Assembly (NCBI GenBank): GCA_002081555.1
Contig: KV921204.1
Location: 1-30,498, forward strand
Reading direction: 5' to 3'
Source: Protostelium mycophagum
Taxonomy: Eukaryota; Evosea; Variosea; Protosteliida; Protosteliaceae
Length of the DNA stretch: 30,498 nt
Below are positions 21,140 through 28,993 of this stretch, piece by piece. The stretch's first letter is position 1; each line of letters opens with the position of its first letter. Under the pieces are notes generated by a model. The model worked only from the letters and a program-made list of their open reading frames with translations, did no database searches and was not told where the DNA came from. The translations under genes were made by a program, and so were the position numbers.

Positions 21140-21141
21140 AT
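21022..21141 (-). CDS. Possible small gene or first exon
   Basis: ATG at 21139-21141 opens MGNFAQISYHKFRMLKNEIE and runs 39 codons to a TGA. It may instead splice, using a gttctg donor and a ttggcag acceptor, to MENGDT followed by a strong GTAAGT. The family is not recognised. It points away from the GH72 gene, with 103 bp between the two starts. The left tandem copy lacks the initiating ATG context. Coding status is weak. Confidence 0.25.
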   Translation of the reverse strand: MGNFAQISYHKFRMLKNEIEIRQKTDKSVLGKRWYSGDC

Positions 21142-21244
21142 GCGGTTCTGTGCGCTGTTGAAGGCAGTGGGAGCCTCCTCACACACTTCTCTTCACGCAC
21201 TCCTTCGGACAACAGCAACACGTACTACGTAACACTATAAACTC
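21142..21244. promoter_or_regulatory. Short upstream region of GH72 gene
   Basis: These 103 bp separate the GH72 start from the possible divergent start at 21141. The segment must hold the GH72 promoter or leader unless that overlaps the tandem duplication. No TATA box or clear operator was identified. Confidence 0.35.
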
Positions 21245-23065
21245 ATGAAAATATCATCCATCATATTGGCAGCCCTTCTCGGCGCTGCTGCCGCAATCAA
21301 TCCAATCGTTGTAAAGGTAATTAACCTCATCACTTTATTTGAACAAGTTCTGACCCCAACAAGGGCACAAAGTTCTTTGACTCAGTCACTGGAAACCAAT
21401 TTTACATTGTCGGTGTCGATTATCAGCCTTCCACCGATCCATTAGCCGACGTAAATGGTCTTAACAGAGATGTTCCCCTCTTAAAGGGAGCCAACATCAA
21501 CGCCGTCCGCGTCTACCAAACCGACCCAACAGTCAATCACGATGCAGGAATGAAGCTGTTGGCCGATGCAGGAATTTACGTAATGCTCGACCTCTCTAGC
21601 TCTTTTAACTCCATCACTGCCACCAATCCAAACTGGGACACCACCATCTTCTCAGGATACAAGGCTAAAATCGACGCCTTCCACGGTTACGACAACGTCT
21701 TCGCCTTCTTAGCCGGAAATGAAGTGATCAACACTGTCGCAGAGACGACCACCGCCGCATACATCAAGGCTTCCATCAGAGACGTGAAGACTTACCTAAA
21801 GTCCATCGGCAGATCCATTCCAGTCGGTTACGCCGCAACAGACAACGGACCTCTCTTTAACTCACAAGAGTACCTCGACTGCCTCAGCCGTGACACCTCC
21901 ATCGACTTCTTCGGTGTCAACACCTACCGCTTCTGTGGTGAAAACGATTTCACTCCTCTATCTGGCTTTGTCACACAATTCCAAGGGTACGACGCCCCTT
22001 TCATCTTTACAGAGTATGGCTGTAATGCGGTGAGTCCCAGAACATTTGGAGATGTCAAATACATGTATGGACCCGAGATGGACGGATTCTTGTCTGGAGG
22101 TTTCGTCTACGAGTGGTCGCAGGAGGTAATGAAAAATTTATAGAGGTCATTTTTAATCTGATCCCAGGTCAACAACTACGGACTCGTAAAGATCTCCGCG
22201 GATGGAAGCACAGCCACCCCTCTTCAAGACTACACCAACTTTCAAACCGCCATCAAACAGATCAACCCCACCATCGTGAAGATGTCCAGCTACAACGGTG
22301 ACACCAACGCCGTCAACCAGTGTCCTTCTGTCAGCAAGGACTCATGGCTGAGTTCGTCGGCAGCTCTGCCACCCACACCAGACACCAAGGCTTGTTCTTG
22401 CCTTCAGAGCGCGCTCCAGTGTGTCGCCAACACAAACGACGTCAACACCATCCAAAACACCTTTGGTTATATTTGCAACACCATCTCTTGCTCAGGTGAC
22501 GTCATGCGTTCGCGAAATTTCGCTGAAATCTCACAGCCATCCTGAGTGACTCCTACAACGCCGTTTACGGAAATTACTCCGGCTGCAATGCCCAGCAGAA
22601 GCTGTCTTATGCTTTGAACGCTTACTATGCAATATACGGCCCCACACAAGGTGCCTCCGCGTGTACATTCAACGGTGCCGGGAAGCTCGTGACCCCCACC
22701 AATGACTGCAAAATTTCACTCCCCGCCACATCTACAACGAGCGGAACCCCCGCCACAACCGGCAGCACGGGTGGCGCTTCGACCTCCGCTTGCCAGGCGA
22801 TGTACACAGGTGAGGAGATTTTCCCGCCAAAAATTTTTTTTCTGAGAAATTTCAGGACTCACCTGCCGCACCCAGTCCGAGACAAACACGTCATCAGCGA
22901 TCGTCGATGTCCTCCAGTACATCTGCTCCAACTATGGAAATTTCTGCACACCTCTCAACGCTGGTGGCGCCTTTGCGCAGTGCAATAACGCGGAGAAAGC
23001 CTCTTACGCCATGAACCAGTACTACCTCCGGTTCTGCCATCGTGATGGCTGTCTTTACCTTATAA
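21245..23065 (+). CDS. GH72 beta-1,3-glucanosyltransferase (Gas/Gel type)
   Basis: This enzyme elongates and branches wall beta-1,3-glucan by transglycosylation outside the plasma membrane. The signal peptide MKISSIILAALLGAAAA is followed by an intron (about 21316-21362) and the barrel. The acid/base glutamate lies in GNEV (E at 21721-21723) and the nucleophile in FTEYGCN (E at 22012-22014). A further intron (about 22126-22168) precedes LVKISADG. An X8 (CBM43) module begins near 22395 (ACSCLQSALQC) and ends ACTFNGAGKLV. A Ser/Thr linker and a second, incomplete X8-like segment (LTCRTQS...VLQYICSNYGNFC) follow an intron near 22811. The reading frame in use through AMNQYY has no suitable end. 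The +1 frame gives TSTTSGSAIVMAVFTL and TAA 23063-23065, a GPI-tail-like end with AATAAA overlapping the stop. A one-base shift or assembly error near 23010-23020 is likely. Confidence 0.94.
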
Positions 23066-23069
23066 TAAA
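23064..23069 (+). promoter_or_regulatory. Poly(A) signal overlapping GH72 stop
   Basis: AATAAA begins at the second base of the proposed TAA stop (23063-23065), matching the stop-fused signals at 18404 and 16374. This supports the +1 frame as the true GH72 end. Confidence 0.5.
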
Positions 23070-23260
23070 TAGACGGGATTTTAGAGTTTGTTTCTTTGTG
23101 CGGTTTTGCCACATGACATGCAAGTCTAGTTGTCTCAACAGATTCTGTTGATCTCATTATTAGTTTACACATTTTATGACCATCAAAGAAATCAAGTTTT
23201 GCATCTGGGAAATAAATAGACGGGATTTTAGAGTTTGTTTCTTTGTGCGGTTTTGCCACA
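23064..23260. repeat. 50-bp direct repeat pair after GH72
   Basis: Two identical 50-bp copies at 23064-23113 and 23211-23260 begin AATAAATAGACGGGATTTTA and end GCGGTTTTGCCACA. The end resembles a decayed GCGGTTCTGCCGC hairpin. The first copy overlaps the GH72 poly(A) signal. Confidence 0.88.
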
Positions 23261-23841
23261 GAAAATGAATTGTTCATAAAATCCGTGGTATATTGCAAGA
23301 TTTTCGCCAACCGACGAGTGGCCAATATCGTGGACTTTCATGAGGAAAAGAATTTCAGAAGATCTGTTGATTGATCCATGCTGAGCGGGTTGTCTTTGAG
23401 AATTTACTTGACAAAAAAAATAAGCAATTCACAAAGTCGATTTGAACCGACTTGAAAAAAAGCCGAAAAAACTGGAGTCGAGTTTTCTGCGCTTGTCATC
23501 CTCGGAAACTCGATTCGAGTTTTTTTCACTTTTTACTACGGTAAGCTACCGTGACTTTGCGCTAAAGGAATTCTCGGAATTATGTCTAAAAAAGTGGGAA
23601 AAAGCCAATAAAAGTCGTTCCGAGGTGGTTTCAAGCCCGAAAATTTTGCGAGGCGCACAATCTCGAAAAAAGGCCAAGAAACTCGAATTTTTGGCTTTCA
23701 ACTCGAATCGAGTTTTTTTCAACTTTTTAAACTCAAAATTTTCCGAGACAAACGGATGGCCCGATTTTTAAATTTTATTTATTAAGAGGATGATTTTCAT
23801 TTTGAATGTTTTTATGTGAATATTTTTATGTGCATTGATGT
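23261..23841. other. Intergenic DNA with TCGAGTTT repeats
   Basis: No gene is supported. An open frame at 23442-23771 (+) is rich in K, S and F and is built from repetitive DNA. Related strings ACTCGATTCGAGTTTTTTT and ACTCGAATCGAGTTTTTTT occur near 23507 and 23700. A hairpin ACGGTA-AGC-TACCGT is at 23538-23552. Confidence 0.55.
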
Positions 23842-26800
23842 TTATATAGCTTGGTATTGAGATCTGTTTCTCTTGACCATGTAGTAGACCGCAGAGGCTA
23901 TTAATGCAACTGCAGCCAACGCACCCAGCACAATCAATGCGACTTGTCCTGCGATGATGTCAATAAAAAGGTTGCAACATAAACCAAGAAATCCACCTTT
24001 TGAAAGGCCATCTGGGAGAGTTGGAGGTCCGTTCTGACTGGTTAAGATATTTGGCACACAGACGTTGTAGTTGGTCTGTGCGTCTTTGGACAACTGTGAC
24101 ACTTGCGATTTGTTGAGGGACCTGACAAACACGCAGTCTTTGAAGATATCAGGATTTTGCTGAGAAAGTTGAGCGAGCTGCACATCGGTGGCGCCTGATA
24201 ACTGGGCGGGGGTGATGGCCTTGAGCAACTATGATGACGTCATCAAATGTCAGATATGTTAAAATGAGTGTTTCTTTCGAAATATGTTCTGATGTGTTCG
24301 GGATTGTGCGCCGCAACCTAAGTTGTCTGTTTTATTTCACATTGCAACACGATATTATTTGTAATTCGAAGTGAGTTATGTCTTCTTGATATTTCCATTT
24401 CTTTATACCCAAAAAATTCGGGTGATTAACACAAAGTTTACTGCGAAGATCCGCCAAATCACAAAATATTAAAAAGTAAAATTTTGATTTCCCATGCTTT
24501 TTAGCCGAAATAATTTGAAACCCTTTGAAAGAAATTGACTGACCTCGTTATCAAGTGAACCAAAAGCTACCGGCTGCAACAGACTGATCTGCTCAGCAGT
24601 GAAATTTCTGAAAGGAGTCAGGAAGATGTGAGCGGCCTGTCCTCCAGAGATCTGCTTAACGCCACCAGGTGTCATCCTCACGACCTGTACACGTCAAAAA
24701 TTTCCCGAAATTTCGCCGAAAACTCACGTGTTCAGGTCTCAAACCCAAAAAGGTGGTGTTTTGGGCGCGCGAAACGAAGTCTTCGGTGATGGGGGGGATT
24801 GTGGCGGTCTTAGTGAGAGAAAGTTCCAGCCAAGCCATCTTTTGCTGGTCGTTCGCATCTGCATGCCAATCTACAATCTCTTGCAACTGGCTTCCAATCT
24901 TGGCGATGTATGCGGCAGCCTGATGACGTCATCATACGTCATGGGGTGTTGGTATTGAAACAAATGATTTCTGAAATGAGGTTCTATCGCATTTATAAAT
25001 ATCAAAAGGAATCATACCTCTTCACGATCTGTGGTCAGACTGTTGTAATCGTATAAATCGGCGAATTGAACACCCCTTGCGAGGGTCAAGTTACCGAGCT
25101 GGTCCGCGGTAAGCTTAGCGCTAGTCACGGGCTGGAGATGTCCCAACTGATCGTATGTCATGTTTCCTATGATATCTCCGGCAATTGTAGATATCTGATC
25201 GGGAGTGATGAGCGCAACAACATCATTTCGAAGACGAGCGATTTGGTTCCCTGGAATATTCAACGAAAATTCGTGGCACAAATAATTGTGCCGCATACCA
25301 GAGATGCTAGAGAATGGATTCACTCTGAGCTTCTTAAAGCAATCGACAGTAATATCCGCGAATATTGTATCTGGAATCACATGGAGTTGTTCTGATCTGC
25401 GCTCATGTCATCTCATGTCTTAAAGAGCTCATCACGACGTCATCAACACTCACTTGAGGCCATCACAAGGTATGTGCTGCAGAACACCCGTGGTAAGAGT
25501 TGCAAATACGGACGTCGGAGTTTTGGAGATACAAGCGGCTACAACTCCGTCGAGTCCGGCGGAGCTAATGTGGTTAAACACGGCGGATCTGAAGCCCTCA
25601 CAGGCGGCTGCGGGGAGCAGGGCGAGCTGTTCTTTAGAGGCTTGCGATAACGCGGAATCATTGAGGCTCATCACTTTGGCCGAGTCAAAGACTGAGGTTG
25701 TCAGTTTGTAAAACAGAATTTAAATCTCCGGGAAGGCGTCTATCGCAGACTTTGACCGATTATTAACTGTTCATTAACGCAAACTGCAACAAAGATTTTA
25801 GTTTAAGAATTGGATCCAATCTGCGTTTTCCCGTAGTTTTTGAGTCTTTCAAATTTTTCGGGGACAGTCACGTGTACTACCGCAAGTTTTTGCGGTAACT
25901 CACCGTGCCTTCGCTCAAAGCCACAAAATCCGATCGAAAATTCCAGAAATAGTGTGGTCAATAGAGTGGAATCTAACCTGTAAAAGCATTCGGGTTGAGT
26001 GCGGCGATCTGATTTGCGTTGAGTTTCGACACGATGTCGTTCGATACGCTGGCGAAGCAACCCGGATTTAATTTCTCCAATCCTGACGGAGAAAATCGTC
26101 CAAATTGCGGTCCGGTGATGCCCTGGATGTGTCAGAATTTTCCTGGAAAATGATGTCGCTTTAGGTAACATGTGGATATCATATGAAGGTGAAATCTCCG
26201 TGAAATTTCAGAGTGTACCTTGCATGCTGCAGATTGGAGGCAAGCACTGTTGAAATTAAATCCTGCAAAAGCATCTGCTGGCATTGAGGCCAATTGTTTA
26301 AGTCTCATCTCTAAAAATCTTAATGAAATCTCCAGGTATTTTTGGCGGGAGATTACCTGCGATGGCTCCGGGAAACTTACTCACTTGCGCTTCAGAAACC
26401 TCGATACTTCAGTTTCATTCAGTTGAAACATTTTTATTCAAATGAGACAATGATCCATGTCGCAACAGAAATGTTCGGGAGTTACCACAAAATAAAATAT
26501 AAATAAAATATAATGTACTCAGTATAACAAAAAACAGTAAAATACTGCTGATGCAAAACATACTTGTGAGAAGACATCATCACCAGCCTTCTGAACTTGC
26601 ACTGTTTCGAGGCCTGAGAATGCGTCTGCAGACGTGCCGTTGAGCAAAGAAGCTGTGAAACCTTCTCCATTAACTAAGGCGAACTGGTCTCGCGAAATAC
26701 CCGTAAAAGCTGTGACAGATGCCTGCAACAGTTGTCCCACCGTGAAAGCTCGCAAATTCAGTTTTGGCGGGAAATGAAAGGTTCAAAATTCAAAATCGTA

Positions 26801-28300
26801 CCTCCGAAGCATTCCTTGGGTAAGGTGGCGAGCTGCCCTACTCTGGCGGTGCTGAATGTATTATTCGGTGCGATCTTGATGCAGCCAGCTCCGAGGCCAT
26901 CATACGCCGCGATGGGCACGTTAAACAGAAATTGAGGGGTTATTCTGTCGCAACTCTTCGTCAACTGAGCGATCTACAACGAGTCAGAGATTGTTCCAAG
27001 AAAATGACGAGAAATTTCTGGAGGATGACCTGTGCGGAGGTGGTGTTTGCGGCGGCTTCAGGGGCAAAGTAGTGCAGTTGGTCCTTTGTGATCACTGCGA
27101 AGATGGCAGGTTTGAGGTAATACACTTGAGAGGCTGAGATCTACAATCGATTCAGTTTGTTTACCGTAAGTTGTCGCTCTAACAGCAAAATATGCGCCTT
27201 ACCGCGAAAGTTGCGGTATGATAGCGCGTAAAACGGTGTGATTATGTGCAGAAAACTTTCACCCTTTTTTCATCTCAAAAAACTGAAGATTTAATATTCT
27301 CTGCTGAAAAAAGTTTCACGAAATTTCAGCGAAATTTCCTCACGTTTTTGAGATCTGTGGCGGGAACGTTAACAAAAGCCTCAGGAACCCAGTCAGAGAA
27401 GGCAGAGGGCTGGAGCGCACCGAACGTAGCGCCTTGGAGGCCAGCTGCACTTTTCATCGTGAAGAAAGCGCCTGTCAATCCGGGTGCGGCGGCAGCAGTG
27501 AGCTGCGCCACTTGGGCCATGCTGAGAGCTACATTAAATCAATACGAAACGAAATGACCGAGAATTATTTGAAAATGACCTCTGATCTGATCTGCATTGA
27601 AATGATTCAATTGTGTGCTGTTCACTTTAGCGAGGAAATCATCTCTTGAATTCTGGATGCATTCTACGGTGATGTTGGCAAACAGTTCAGCAGGAATATG
27701 CTGCCAAGTGTGAGAGGCAATGCCGTTGCAAGAATTAGGATTCAAATTGGCGATCTGTCCGGCAGTAAATCCAACAACAGAATTGTCGCTCAACTGGCTT
27801 AGTTGCTTATCAATCAAACCTAATTGTTGTCATTTTTTACAAATTATGTGAAATGTCGAGGTGCAAATCCAACATCACAATCAAATCACTATAGAATCGA
27901 TTTACCATGAACGGCAGACACAGTCAGGTTCGTTAATTGTCCGGCTGTGATTTTACCAAAGATGGTTGGAAGGATATTGGACACCTGCCCGGCGCTGAAA
28001 GAAGGAAAGAGTGCTGCGGGCAGAGCGAGAAATTGAGGTCCTGTAAGTCCTTGAAATGCAGGTTCATTTGTGGCATTGATCTGAATAGATGTGTATCCTG
28101 ATCATTGCAGTCAGATATAAGATGGTACATTCAGTGGATATACCTGGAATAGTGTCAACTTGAACAGAGCCGAGTTCAGCTGCGGTAATTCTGAGGAAAT
28201 CGGAAGGTGGGAGTTGAGAGAACTCAGTTTGGTTGAGATTGCTCCAATCAACGGCGAGACAAGTCGCCGTTAAGGCCAAACACAACGTGATTAATCTCAT
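23842..28300 (-). CDS. Large type I membrane protein with solenoid-like repeats
   Basis: Start ATG 28298-28300 gives the signal peptide MRLITLCLALTATCLAVD. Many exons share a recurrent motif of about 16-25 residues, roughly (F/I/L)T-A-x-Q-(L/I)-x-x-L-x-P-x-x-F. Examples are FSAGQVSNILPTIF and ITAGQLTNLTVSAV (28.0 kb), FTAGQIANLNPNSC (27.7 kb), LTADQLGNLTLARGV (25.1 kb) and FTAEQISLLQPVAF (24.6 kb). Near the C-terminus a hydrophobic span (VALIVLGALAAVALIASAVY, about 23.9 kb) is followed by a short basic tail ending YQAI, which fits a YxxPhi sorting signal. The stop is TAA 23842-23844. Many N-x-S/T sites and scattered cysteines suit an extracellular glycoprotein, possibly an adhesin or receptor. 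I do not recognise a named family. That this is one gene rather than two is inferred from continuous strand, repeat style, a single signal peptide and a single membrane anchor. Exon edges are approximate. Confidence 0.75.
25878..25897. repeat. TACCGCAA/TTGCGGTA hairpin
   Basis: Inverted arms TACCGCAA and TTGCGGTA flank a short T-rich loop in an intron of the solenoid gene. A similar TACCGC...GCGGTA hairpin lies at 27200-27218 in another intron of the same gene. Confidence 0.65.
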
Positions 28301-28993
28301 GTCTATATGTCTCAGCGGGACATTCGACTGTTATGCTTTACCTTCCGTGAAATCGTGTTTTGGTGGCAGGACACGAAAAGCGTAAAATCACCAATTTTTC
28401 GATTTTCGACAAGAAAGACGCCGGAGGATGTTCCGCTTGGAGATTTGTGGGGCAGTTTGCCCCTTTATGAAAATGACCAGTGCATTTACCATATTAATAC
28501 TTAATAAATATTTTACAAACAATCCTCGAACTATATTCTACAATTACCGGTGTACCTTTATTTATTTTGCGTGCATCATGCCTTCTGTTGCCACACTGGG
28601 CTCCCATTCCAGCCGATGTTCAACATTGCAGTCCAGATTCTGTGCTCCTCCAAAAATCCTGTTGTACAAAGACTCATTGGTACAAAAGCCAAAGCTCCTT
28701 CCAGAAAGTAAGGGGTGGATGGGTGGGTGTCTCCCACAAAGAAATAAAAGGAATGACCATAACTCCTACAAAATTGAGTCTGTCTTTGTTCTGTCTCTGT
28801 CTCTGTCCATCTCTAATGTAGCTACAGAGATAATAAAATAAAACACAGAACAAAACAGACAAAAAAGTGTCAGAATAATCAGAACAAAACAGGAACAGAC
28901 CAGAAACAACATAAATAATTTTTGGTTTAAATCCATAAATAATTGAAATTTTTAGCCACAATGATTGGTATGATATATATTACATAGTATTTT
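28301..28993. other. AT-rich region upstream of solenoid gene
   Basis: It must hold the promoter of the minus-strand gene starting at 28300, but no core element was identified. Open frames on either strand have no recognisable domains. Near 28780-28860 there is an inverted CTGTCTTTGTTCTGT / ACAGAACAAAACAGAC pair able to form a loose foldback. Confidence 0.5.

Noticed and set aside
22731-22739. TCTACAACG here as a regulatory site
   Set aside because: It codes Ser-Thr-Thr in the GH72 linker. Only the overall excess of the 9-mer is notable, not this copy.
23442-23771. 109-codon plus-strand open frame
   Set aside because: It is built of repetitive TCGAGTTT and A-rich strings, has no domain, and overlaps a hairpin. 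It looks like a chance frame in repeat DNA.
28428-28841. 137-codon plus-strand open frame
   Set aside because: Low-complexity Ser/Leu-rich ending over a CTGTCT repeat, with no domain or splice support.
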